A stretch of DNA of 64,000 nt. Source: an uncultured Oscillospiraceae bacterium. GTDB lineage: Bacteria; Bacillota; Clostridia; Oscillospirales; Oscillospiraceae. Made by a program: the position numbers and the translations under genes. Below, piece after piece: positions 17,816 through 25,523 of this stretch. The stretch is from assembly GCA_902497145.1 (NCBI GenBank), contig CABVDR010000002.1, positions 1 to 64,000 of the forward strand, in the 5' to 3' direction. Each line of letters begins with the position of its first letter. Position 1 is the first letter of the stretch. The notes under the pieces are model-generated. The model saw only the letters and a list, made by a program, of their open reading frames with translations. It searched no databases and was not told the DNA's origin.

Positions 17816-18811
17816 TTACCGCTGCTTGAGTCCCATGGTGTAAACCGGAGCATCCAGCAGCTGCTTGAGCTCGTCATCCAGCTTCATCACCGTCAGGGTC
17901 GCTCCCATCATGTCCAGGGAAGTAAAGTAATTGCCCACATAGGAGCGGTGGATTTTTATGCCCTTCTGGCTGAGAATGGACTCAATTTCGTTGTACAGCA
18001 CATACAGCTCCATTACCGGCGTGGCCCCCAGGCCAGACACCAGCACCGCCACCTCGTCGCCCTCCACAAACGGATAGTCCGGCAGTACGATATCGGTCAT
18101 GATCTTGGCCATTTCCGCGGCACTGGCCAGCGGACGCACCTCAATGCCGGGCTCACCGTGGTGGCCAATGCCTACCTCCATGGTGCCGGGCTCAATCTGG
18201 AAGTTGGGGCGGCCCACCGCAGGCAGCGTGCAGGGCGTCAGACCGATGCCCACGCTGCGGCAGTTGTCAATGGCCCGCTGGGCACAAGCGATCACCTCAT
18301 CCAGGGTTCCGCCGGCTGCCGCCTTGGCTCCGCCAATCTTCCACATAAAGATTTCTCCCGCCACGCCACGGCGCTTTTCACGGGCATCCTTGGGCGCACT
18401 GGCCACATCGTCGTTGGCCACCACGGTCTTGACGGTCAGGCCCTGTTTCTTGGCCAGCTTGACCGCCATTTTGACATTCATGTTGTCCCCGGAGTAGTTG
18501 CCGTACAGGCAGGCTACACCCTGGCCCTGATCGGTGGCTTTAAAGGCATCCAGGAACGCGGCGGCCGTGGGGGAAGAGCAAATCTCCCCCACCGCAGCGG
18601 CATCGCACATACCCTCGCCCACATAACCCACAAAGGCGGGCTTGTGTCCGCTTCCACCGCCGGTAACCACAGCTACCTTTCCTTCCTTCATCCCTTTCGC
18701 CCGGATGACGCGGGGATTGTCTGTGGTCTCGATGATATCGGAATGGGTTTTTACAAAACCCTGAAGCATCTCGTCGACAATATTGTCCGGATCATTTAAA
18801 ATTCGCTGCAT
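17816..18811 (-). CDS. dhaK: DhaK-type kinase subunit, copy 2
   Basis: A 331-residue substrate-binding subunit with His218 (HHGEPG) for covalent ketose binding, His56 (GGGSGHKP) and Asp109 (GNYSGD). As in copy 1, the Glu of GHEP is changed (Lys57) and the Lys of KNY(S/T)GD is Gly104. The two copies differ enough to have separate substrates or stereochemistry. It is co-transcribed after the FucI-like isomerase (31 bp gap). The most economical reading is aldose to ketose by the isomerase, then ketose phosphate by DhaKL. Confidence 0.92.
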   Translation of the reverse strand: MQRILNDPDNIVDEMLQGFVKTHSDIIETTDNPRVIRAKGMKEGKVAVVTGGGSGHKPAFVGYVGEGMCDAAAVGEICSSPTAAAFLDAFKATDQGQGVACLYGNYSGDNMNVKMAVKLAKKQGLTVKTVVANDDVASAPKDAREKRRGVAGEIFMWKIGGAKAAAGGTLDEVIACAQRAIDNCRSVGIGLTPCTLPAVGRPNFQIEPGTMEVGIGHHGEPGIEVRPLASAAEMAKIMTDIVLPDYPFVEGDEVAVLVSGLGATPVMELYVLYNEIESILSQKGIKIHRSYVGNYFTSLDMMGATLTVMKLDDELKQLLDAPVYTMGLKQR

Positions 18812-18842
18812 ATCGTTTCTACTCCCTTAATCCCGACTGGGT

Positions 18843-20255
18843 TTACTCTCCCAGCATGTCCACATCAATGTTCAGCATCTTGCAGATCATCTTCAGCTCT
18901 TCCACATGATCGCCGTACACCGCGTGGCAGTGGTTGGCGTCAAAATTGTTCAGGAAGATCTGATGATCAAAGGGCAGCTTGGCAAAGACATGGGGCCATT
19001 CCTTGGTGGTCTCGGCCTCCTTCTCCACAGGCATAGAGACAAACTCGCAGGGAATGATGACCATACGGTATTTGCCCTCGCTGCGGCACAGGCGGGCAAT
19101 GGTGGCCTTGCCGGGCTTGGTCTGCAGGTTCACATGGCAGCCGCCGCCGGCATACATCTCCAGGGCCGGATACAGGGTGACCTTGGCCAGATTCTCCCGG
19201 AAGTCCTCGCTGGCCGCGGCGTAATAAGTAGACTGAGAGCCGCAGTTGCAGAACACCATCACATCGTTGTCCGCATCGTAGTGGCGCACATCCATAAAGA
19301 TCACCGGGTCCCCGGTCAGCTGCTTGAGGATCTCCATGGTGAGGGCGGCATCGCTGTCCGCCTCACAGGCACACACGCAGGGCTCCTTGGGGCCATCCCA
19401 GTCGTAGGGATCATTCATAAACGCAGCGGCCAGGCATTCCGTGCAGTAGTGGCGGCTCATCTCATAGTGACACTTGACGCCGATGAAGTCATAGCCGTTT
19501 TCTTCCGTCAGCTTCTTGATGGCCTCATAGTGGCGAATCTGGGTGCGCAGCTTCTCGGGGGTAAAGGTGGTATCGTTGAATTCAATGCGTCCCACATTCT
19601 GGGTCAGCCACTGGAACGCCTTCTCCACCTGCTCCTCGGGCACCGTCTCGGCCACCCGCACAATCTCCGACTGGTCGATGTGGTCCACATCCACCCCAAA
19701 CAGCTTCTGCCAATCCTGCATGGAAACCGTAGAGCTGTACATACCCAGGGAACGGCCGCCGAACAGGCCGTATTTCATACCGTTGAGCGAGCTGACCGCC
19801 TTGGCACACTTGGCGAAGGTAACGATCTGCTCCAGCACCTGGCTGGTCTTTACATCCCCAGCCACGCGGAAGTGCTCAATTCCAAGGTGATGCAGCGCAC
19901 CGCCGGCCGCCAGCATCGACACCATGCCGGGCCAATCGGGATTCAGATTGGCCGCCAGCAGGAAGGGGCCCTTCCCATTCTGGGCCGCAATGGCGCTGAA
20001 ATTGGGGAAGGCAAACACGCCGTAGGAGAAGATGGTGCCGTCCACGCCTTTGGCAGCCAGATCGCTGGAGAGCCGCTTGGCGCTCTCCACGCTGTTGACC
20101 AAAGCAGGCGCCGCAACCACCTCTACCCGTCCATCCGCCTGCAAAGCCTCTACAATGGCATCCACCTGCGCCTGGACAATTCCCTTCAGTTGCTCATGCA
20201 CCTCCGGATCTCCGTCCGAAAATCCTAAGATACCCAAAACCGGTTTCTTACTCAT
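18843..20255 (-). CDS. L-fucose/L-arabinose-isomerase-like sugar isomerase, copy 1
   Basis: A 470-residue protein of the FucI/AraA fold that converts an aldose to a ketose with a divalent metal. Candidate ligands in the expected order are Glu in CACEAD, Asp in FMDVRHYD, and His in NHCHAVYGD near the C-terminus. The N-terminal half has the usual alternating strands and an acceptor loop GGRSLGMYSST. The start is ATG 20255, after GAGAGGAG. The product heads an operon with dhaK and dhaL and diverges from an IclR regulator. The sugar cannot be named from the sequence. Cofactor-binding side chains differ from those of true L-fucose isomerase. Confidence 0.82.
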   Translation of the reverse strand: MSKKPVLGILGFSDGDPEVHEQLKGIVQAQVDAIVEALQADGRVEVVAAPALVNSVESAKRLSSDLAAKGVDGTIFSYGVFAFPNFSAIAAQNGKGPFLLAANLNPDWPGMVSMLAAGGALHHLGIEHFRVAGDVKTSQVLEQIVTFAKCAKAVSSLNGMKYGLFGGRSLGMYSSTVSMQDWQKLFGVDVDHIDQSEIVRVAETVPEEQVEKAFQWLTQNVGRIEFNDTTFTPEKLRTQIRHYEAIKKLTEENGYDFIGVKCHYEMSRHYCTECLAAAFMNDPYDWDGPKEPCVCACEADSDAALTMEILKQLTGDPVIFMDVRHYDADNDVMVFCNCGSQSTYYAAASEDFRENLAKVTLYPALEMYAGGGCHVNLQTKPGKATIARLCRSEGKYRMVIIPCEFVSMPVEKEAETTKEWPHVFAKLPFDHQIFLNNFDANHCHAVYGDHVEELKMICKMLNIDVDMLGE

Positions 20256-20295
20256 GATAAACAGCTCCTCTCTTTGGCCAGATCGTCTTGACTTT

Positions 20296-20369
20296 TTCAT
20301 ATATGAAATATATAATTCTTATATGAATTTTACGTGTACATAGTAGTACACAATCCACACATATGTCAA
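20296..20369 (-). promoter_or_regulatory. isomerase-dhaKL promoter with two palindromic operators
   Basis: TTGACA (20369-20364), 18 bp, TACTAT (20345-20340) on the minus strand. Just downstream of the predicted start of transcription lie a perfect palindrome TTCATATATGAA (20296-20307) and an imperfect one, ATTCTTATATGAAT (20314-20327), with centres 19 bp apart. The position fits repression by the divergent IclR protein. Confidence 0.65.
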
Positions 20370-20512
20370 CCGAGGATTTCTTTGTCTTTTCATTTTTTAT
20401 CTTTGTCACAAATTTCGCTTGCGTGGATTGACTAATCTAACAAAAGCCAAGGTCCGGTTGACCACAACGCAGGCAACACGAAAAAATCCAACTTATAAGG
20501 AGTAACAAATTG

Positions 20513-21295
20513 ATGGGTATTTCAAATGCTTCCGTCCCGGCACTGGAACGTTCTTTAAACATCCTGGAATATATTGCCTCCGCCAGTTCTCCCGTATCCG
20601 TAAAATTCTTGGCGGAAACGCTGGATATTCCGGCTACCTCCGTATTCCGCTTGGTAAAGAATTTAGAGGCCAGGGGCTACCTTCTGCGTCACCCCGGTGA
20701 GCCGGCCACGTACAGCTTAGGCGAAAAGCTGATCTCTTTGGCCATCCAGAAGCGCCGCGGGGAATCCATCAGCACGCTGGCCGACCCCTTTATGCGCACT
20801 CTGGCCAGTCAAACCGGACAAACCGTTCAGCTTGCCGTTTTAAAAAACGACTGTCTCATGTATATCCACCAGGTACTGGCCCCCAACAGTACGTTTAATA
20901 TTACCGCCCCGCTGTACACGTCACTGAATCTTCACACCAGTGCAGCGGGCAAAATCCTCTTCAGCTACCTGCCTGAGGAGCATAAGCGCGCCTTGTGCAG
21001 CAAGCTGACCTTTCCCGCCATGACAAAGCACACCATCCTGACCCCAGAACAGTTTTATACCGAGACGGAACTGTGCCATCAACTGGGCTATGGGCGGGAC
21101 AACGAGGAATACGCCATTGGCGTGGGCTGCATTGCTGTCCCCATCTTTGACGACAGCGGCTGTGCGGCTGCCATCGGGCTCACCGGCCCCATCTCCGAGT
21201 ATCAGGATCCAGCACGCTTTGAACTGTTCCGCACCGCGCTGGATCAGGCCGCGCATGCCATCTCTCATTCGCTCCAATTTACATCTTCTACCTAA
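20513..21295 (+). CDS. IclR-family transcriptional regulator, copy 1
   Basis: A 260-residue regulator with an N-terminal winged helix (residues about 8-70: ALERSLNILEYIAS, DIPATSVFRLVKNLEARGYL) and a C-terminal GAF-like effector domain (HTSAAGKILFSYLPEE, VGCIAVPIFDDSGCAAAIGLTGP). ATG 20513 is preferred over the adjacent TTG 20510 because AAGGAG sits 9 bases upstream of it. It diverges from the isomerase-dhaKL operon, so this operon is its most likely target. A second, different IclR gene follows 266 bp later. Confidence 0.92.
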   Translation: MGISNASVPALERSLNILEYIASASSPVSVKFLAETLDIPATSVFRLVKNLEARGYLLRHPGEPATYSLGEKLISLAIQKRRGESISTLADPFMRTLASQTGQTVQLAVLKNDCLMYIHQVLAPNSTFNITAPLYTSLNLHTSAAGKILFSYLPEEHKRALCSKLTFPAMTKHTILTPEQFYTETELCHQLGYGRDNEEYAIGVGCIAVPIFDDSGCAAAIGLTGPISEYQDPARFELFRTALDQAAHAISHSLQFTSST

Positions 21296-21455
21296 AATGA
21301 GAGGGGCAACCATGCCTCCATTCGGCCTTTCAGAACGCAGAAAAAAGAGGCCTCCAAAAAACAGGTCTAACCGTTCACCATGGCAGAACAGCAGAATCTT
21401 ATTACCCAAATATTTTTATGCTTATGTACAAATTTACTAGGGAAATAAGATTCCC

Positions 21456-21485
21456 TTGCAACATTCCTCTTAAATATTGTATAAT
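21456..21485 (+). promoter_or_regulatory. sigma-A promoter of the iclR2-rbsK-SIS-rbsD operon
   Basis: TTGCAA (21456-21461), 18 bp, TATAAT (21480-21485), about 75 bp before ATG 21562. Confidence 0.75.
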
Positions 21486-21561
21486 TGGTTCCGGAAAACA
21501 CGCGTATCCGTTCGCTATAAAAGAACAGTTATTTATATTCCTCGATAGGAGAGGGGGTACT

Positions 21562-22329
21562 ATGGAACACACGGAACCAAAACTCAAATCCCTCGCCAAG
21601 GCGCTGCGAGTCCTGTCCTGTTTCAGCACGCAGCAGCCTGTCCTGGGTGTGACGGAACTGGCCGCACAAATCGGCGTTACAAAGTCCAATATACATAATA
21701 TCGTAGCCACCTTTACCGACCTTGGCTATCTGAGACGCCTCCCCGACGGCCGCTATACCTTGGGGATGAAAATTTTGGAATACGCCTTTATCATCAACCA
21801 AAACTTAGGCTATCCCAGTGCGGTATACGACATTTTGGTTGACGTTGCCTCCCAGTTGGGAGAGATCGTCTACTTCGGACTTCCCTACGGCACAAACGTG
21901 CTTTACCTATACGTGGTGCATCCACCGGATCGCATGAAAATTCTCCCCTATCGCGATATGCTGGGGGAGACTTCGCCGCTGTACTGTACCGGAATCGGGA
22001 AAGCCATGCTGGCTCATATGCCGGAGGAAGAGTGGATTTCCCATATTCCAGAACACCGCATCCAGTATCAGCCCAATACCATCACCGATTTGGAGGCCAT
22101 CATTGACGAGCTGCGATGCACACGGCAAAGAGGCTACTCCATTGATAACAGCGAACGGGACCCCAATGTTCGCTGTGTCGGCGTGCCGGTATATAATGCA
22201 GCCGGGGAAATGGTCGCTGGCGTAAGCGCCTCTGGTCCCGCTGTCACCATGACAGATGAAAAGATTCAGAACTGTGCCGGCGTCCTTCAGACCGCAGCGC
22301 TTAAAATGCGAAGCCGTATTTATCATTGA
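21562..22329 (+). CDS. IclR-family transcriptional regulator, copy 2
   Basis: A 255-residue regulator: winged helix (SLAKALRVLSCFS, IGVTKSNIHNIVATFTDLGYL) and an effector domain with LYCTGIGKAMLAHMPEE and RDPNVRCVGVPVYNAAGEMVAGVSASGP. The start at ATG 21562 follows GGAGAGGGGG. The longer upstream frame crosses the promoter and is not used. It is the first gene of an operon with ribokinase, SIS isomerase and RbsD genes, which it likely controls. It is clearly distinct from copy 1, suggesting two different inducers for the two halves of the locus. Confidence 0.92.
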   Translation: MEHTEPKLKSLAKALRVLSCFSTQQPVLGVTELAAQIGVTKSNIHNIVATFTDLGYLRRLPDGRYTLGMKILEYAFIINQNLGYPSAVYDILVDVASQLGEIVYFGLPYGTNVLYLYVVHPPDRMKILPYRDMLGETSPLYCTGIGKAMLAHMPEEEWISHIPEHRIQYQPNTITDLEAIIDELRCTRQRGYSIDNSERDPNVRCVGVPVYNAAGEMVAGVSASGPAVTMTDEKIQNCAGVLQTAALKMRSRIYH

Positions 22330-22423
22330 GGCGCAGGCCTCAGCTCTCCCCCACCACACGTTTTATAAGGTTCTCGCAAAATCAATCTCACCTCACGCAA
22401 AAACAATTTATGGAGGAACGAAC

Positions 22424-23419
22424 ATGTTGAAAAAGCCAAAAATTCTTGTCGTCGGCAGTTTTATGATGGATCTGATTGCCTCCACTCACCGCGCGCCCAA
22501 CTCTGGTGAAACGGTGATCGGTCTGAAATTTCAGACCGCACCCGGAGGAAAAGGCGCCAACCAAGCCGTGCAGTGTGCCAGATTGGGCGCTCACGTGACC
22601 ATGGTGGGTCAGGTCGGAAACGATGCTTTCGGTAAAATCATGACCGATACCGCTGCACAGGCAGGGGTTGACGTCAGCCACGTCAGTGTGGACGATAACG
22701 AATCCTCCGGCGTGGGCCACATCCTTCTGGAGGTCACGGAACACGGCGCACAAAACCGCATTACCGTCTGCCCCGGCGCCAACTTCACCTTAACTGTGGA
22801 TGATGTGGCCTGGCTGAAGGATGAAATCGCCAACTATGATATGGTCATGATGCAGTTCGAGCTTCCCATGGAGGTCATTGAGGCCGTGGCCCAGTGGGCC
22901 CATGATGCCGGAGTTCCGGTTATGATCAACCCGGCCCCCGCCGCCCCCATGTCGGACAAACTGCTCTCTTGCGCCACCTATCTCTCGCCCAACGAGCACG
23001 AAGCTGCCATCCTGGCCAACCACACCATCGACGTATCCAACGGCATCAACTTCGATGACGTTGACATTGTCGCCAAGGCGTTCCAGGCCAGAGGTGTGGA
23101 AAACCTGATTATTACCATGGGGGAAAACGGCTCTGTTGTGGCCGGCAAGGACGGGATTCATCACACCCACTGTGTCAAGATGGAGCATGTGGCCGACCCC
23201 ACGGCGGCAGGCGATTCCTTTGTGGCCGCATTCTGCACCGGTCTGTGCGCCGGCCTCCCTCAGGGCGAGGCGCTGGCCTTTGCCAGTCACACGGCGGCCA
23301 TCACCGTGTCCCGCATGGGCGCTATGCCCAGCCTCCCCACCGTGACCGAGGTGCAGGCTCTTCTGCGGGAGCGCAGCTATACCGGCTTTGATGCCGGAAT
23401 GCTGGATGCTCTGAAATAA
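22424..23419 (+). CDS. rbsK: PfkB-family sugar kinase, ribokinase type
   Basis: A 331-residue ATP-dependent kinase. It has the substrate signature GGKGANQAVQCARLGA near residue 43, the ribokinase-like INPAPA segment, the phosphate-loop region ITMGENGS, and the catalytic Asp in AAGDSFVAAF. The family phosphorylates D-ribose and related sugars on a terminal hydroxyl. ATG 22424 follows TGGAGG. The RbsD-type mutarotase two genes downstream would supply the right ring form, and the SIS-domain protein between them would isomerise the phosphate. No ribose ABC transporter is present, so the true sugar may come from the TRAP system or another importer. Confidence 0.88.
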   Translation: MLKKPKILVVGSFMMDLIASTHRAPNSGETVIGLKFQTAPGGKGANQAVQCARLGAHVTMVGQVGNDAFGKIMTDTAAQAGVDVSHVSVDDNESSGVGHILLEVTEHGAQNRITVCPGANFTLTVDDVAWLKDEIANYDMVMMQFELPMEVIEAVAQWAHDAGVPVMINPAPAAPMSDKLLSCATYLSPNEHEAAILANHTIDVSNGINFDDVDIVAKAFQARGVENLIITMGENGSVVAGKDGIHHTHCVKMEHVADPTAAGDSFVAAFCTGLCAGLPQGEALAFASHTAAITVSRMGAMPSLPTVTEVQALLRERSYTGFDAGMLDALK

Positions 23420-23484
23420 TTGATTTGTCCTTACAATGTAAGCAGATATGAGAGAAATTTAATACGGACAAGGAGCGATAAGCA

Positions 23485-24099
23485 ATGTTAAAAAGCGAGA
23501 GCTTACAGGCGATCGACAATTTTTTTGATTCCGCAAAGCGGGAGTTCAACGCTTTCCTTGACAAGCGCACCCCTCAGGAGTATGAGGCTGCGGCGGAATT
23601 GATCCTGGAGTCTCAGAGCAAGGGCGGCCGTATGCACATTACCGGAATCGGCAAGCCCGGCCACGTATCGGCGTATATGGCCTCTCTCTTCTCTTCCACC
23701 GGGAACCCCTGCTATTTTCTCCATGGCACCGAAGCCGTCCATGGCTCCTGCGGTCAGCTTGTGGCTGGCGATGTGGTCATCTGCATCTCCAACTCCGGCG
23801 AAACCAGCGAGCTGAAAGCCACCGTGCTGGCCATCAAAAACAACGGCTGCAAGGTCATCGGCGTCTCCGGCAATCCGGACAGCTGGCTGGCCAAGCAGAG
23901 CGATGCCTTCCTGTTTGCCGGTGTGGGCAGCGAGGGCGGCCCCCTGAATCGCGCCCCCCGCAACTCCATTCTGGCCGAGATTCTGACCCTTCAGGCCCTG
24001 TCGGTCGCTCTCCAGGTTCAGTGCGGCCAGGACCCCATCCAGTATGTCCGCTGCCATCCCGGAGGAGCTCTGGGCAAGCTGAGAGAGGGGGAGAAATAA
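23485..24099 (+). CDS. SIS-domain sugar-phosphate isomerase
   Basis: A 204-residue SIS-domain protein with the KdsD/GutQ signature: GRMHITGIGKPGHVSAYMAS, SNSGETSEL, and the HPGGALGK box at the C-terminus. Those enzymes interconvert arabinose 5-phosphate and ribulose 5-phosphate. The present protein stops after the SIS fold and lacks the paired CBS domains of KdsD. It ends 1 base before the next gene, so translation is probably coupled. Its role here is likely aldose/ketose phosphate isomerisation after the ribokinase step. The exact sugar is unknown. Confidence 0.85.
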   Translation: MLKSESLQAIDNFFDSAKREFNAFLDKRTPQEYEAAAELILESQSKGGRMHITGIGKPGHVSAYMASLFSSTGNPCYFLHGTEAVHGSCGQLVAGDVVICISNSGETSELKATVLAIKNNGCKVIGVSGNPDSWLAKQSDAFLFAGVGSEGGPLNRAPRNSILAEILTLQALSVALQVQCGQDPIQYVRCHPGGALGKLREGEK

Positions 24100-24100
24100 G

Positions 24101-24508
24101 ATGCTGAAAGGAAAACTGATCCATCCTGATCTGATTGCCGCTCTGGCTCTGTGTGGTCATGGAGATAAGGTTCTGATTGCCGACGGCAACTACCCGCTGG
24201 ATTCCAAAACCGGGGACGCAGAAACCGTCTACCTGGGTCTTACTCCCGGTCTGCCCACGGTGACCGATGTGCTGGACGCCCTGATGAGCGTCATTGAGAT
24301 CGAGCGGGCCGAGGTTATGCAGCCTGAAGACGGCTCCACCCCTGAGATTTTCAAGGAGTTCGAGCAGCGCTTGGACGGTTTGAAGCTTGAGTCCCTGGGC
24401 CGCTACGAATTTTATGATGCCTGCTGCCAGCCCGGCGTGCGTCTGGCCATTTCCACCGGCGAGAAGCGCACCTTTGCCAATCTGCTGATTACAGTGGGCG
24501 TTGCGTAA
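24101..24508 (+). CDS. RbsD/FucU-family sugar mutarotase
   Basis: A 135-residue protein of the D-ribose pyranase/L-fucose mutarotase family, which speeds ring-form interconversion before phosphorylation or isomerisation. Characteristic elements are HPDLIAALALCGHGDKVLIADGNYP, with the family His and Asp, and the closing ISTGEKRTFANLLI. It is the last gene of the operon and is followed by a strong terminator. Whether it serves ribose-like or fucose-like sugars cannot be told from length or motif alone. Confidence 0.88.
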   Translation: MLKGKLIHPDLIAALALCGHGDKVLIADGNYPLDSKTGDAETVYLGLTPGLPTVTDVLDALMSVIEIERAEVMQPEDGSTPEIFKEFEQRLDGLKLESLGRYEFYDACCQPGVRLAISTGEKRTFANLLITVGVA

Positions 24509-24557
24509 TTCAGCTCTGCCATACACTTCCATCCGCAAAGTTTTTACGTTTTACATG

Positions 24558-24604
24558 AAAAGGACGCCATTTCCATGTTTCCGCATGGAAATGGCGTCCT
24601 TTTT
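24558..24604. terminator. strong bidirectional terminator
   Basis: Twenty-base arms starting AAAAGGACGCC and ending GGCGTCCTTTT pair around a 6-base loop, with T-runs on both strands. It serves the plus-strand rbsD operon and the minus-strand yitT gene. Confidence 0.95.
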
Positions 24605-24624
24605 GTTTCAATTTGTTGGGTTTT

Positions 24625-25482
24625 TTAAACCGCTTCCACAAAGTCTTTAAAGCCCAGGCCCAGCACCTCCGTGGTCTCGTTGACCATGACAAACGCACTG
24701 GGGTCGCACTGGCCGATGATGCGCTTAAGGCGGATAAACTCCGATTTCCGAACAGTGCACAGCACCACATGGACCGCCTCTCCGCTGTACGCCCCCTTGG
24801 CGGGCAGAATGGTGGCGGTACGCTCCAACTCTTCAATCACCCGGTCCGCAATTTCCTGGGGGTGTTTGGTCACGATCACTGCCTGGCTTCCAGCGTCGCT
24901 GCCGTACAGGATCATGTCAATGACCTTGGTCTGGACGTAGACGCTGATCAGGCCAAACAGGCCCGCATCCACATCCTGAAACACAAAAATGGACAGCACC
25001 AGAATCACGCCTTCAATCATCATCAGCGCGTGACCAATGGAGTAGTGGGGGAACTTTTTCTGCAGCAGATAGCCCGCGATGTCGGTTCCTCCTGTGGTAA
25101 AGCCGGCCAGGAAAATGAAGGCCATGCCCACACCCACCACAATGCCGCCGTACACGCTGCTCAGCAGCCGGTCTCCGGCATACTGGGGACAGATGGGGGT
25201 GACCAGAACGTCCAGGATGATGGTCACCAGCACGGTAGCAATGGCGGTCCGAATGGTAAAGCGGTGGCTGAGATAAAACCAGGCCAGCACCAGCAGAGGC
25301 AGGTTAATCAGCAGGGTCAGGGTACCGATGGGCAGCCCGGTGAGGTGGTTGATCATCAGAGCGATGCCCACCGCGCCCCCCGGGGCGATCTGGGCCGGCA
25401 CCACAAAGTATTGGGTCCCTACGCTGTAAATCAGCGCCCCCAGCACTACCAGTACGACACTTTTCACCCACTCTTTTTTCAT
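24625..25482 (-). CDS. YitT-family membrane protein (DUF161/DUF2179)
   Basis: A 285-residue protein. The first two thirds contain about five hydrophobic segments with the family pattern VPAQIAPGGAVGIALMINHLTGLPIG and TGGTDIAGYLL. The C-terminal cytoplasmic DUF2179 domain includes GAYSGEAVHVVLCTVRKSE. Function of the family is unsettled; transport has been suggested. ATG 25482, with TAGGAG upstream, is preferred over the earlier in-frame start. The preceding sigma-54 regulator ends 41 bp upstream, so co-transcription is possible though functionally unexplained. Confidence 0.88.
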   Translation of the reverse strand: MKKEWVKSVVLVVLGALIYSVGTQYFVVPAQIAPGGAVGIALMINHLTGLPIGTLTLLINLPLLVLAWFYLSHRFTIRTAIATVLVTIILDVLVTPICPQYAGDRLLSSVYGGIVVGVGMAFIFLAGFTTGGTDIAGYLLQKKFPHYSIGHALMMIEGVILVLSIFVFQDVDAGLFGLISVYVQTKVIDMILYGSDAGSQAVIVTKHPQEIADRVIEELERTATILPAKGAYSGEAVHVVLCTVRKSEFIRLKRIIGQCDPSAFVMVNETTEVLGLGFKDFVEAV

Positions 25483-25523
25483 AAAAACGCTCCTACTCCC
25501 GGCATCCTTCCTCACATCAAGCC

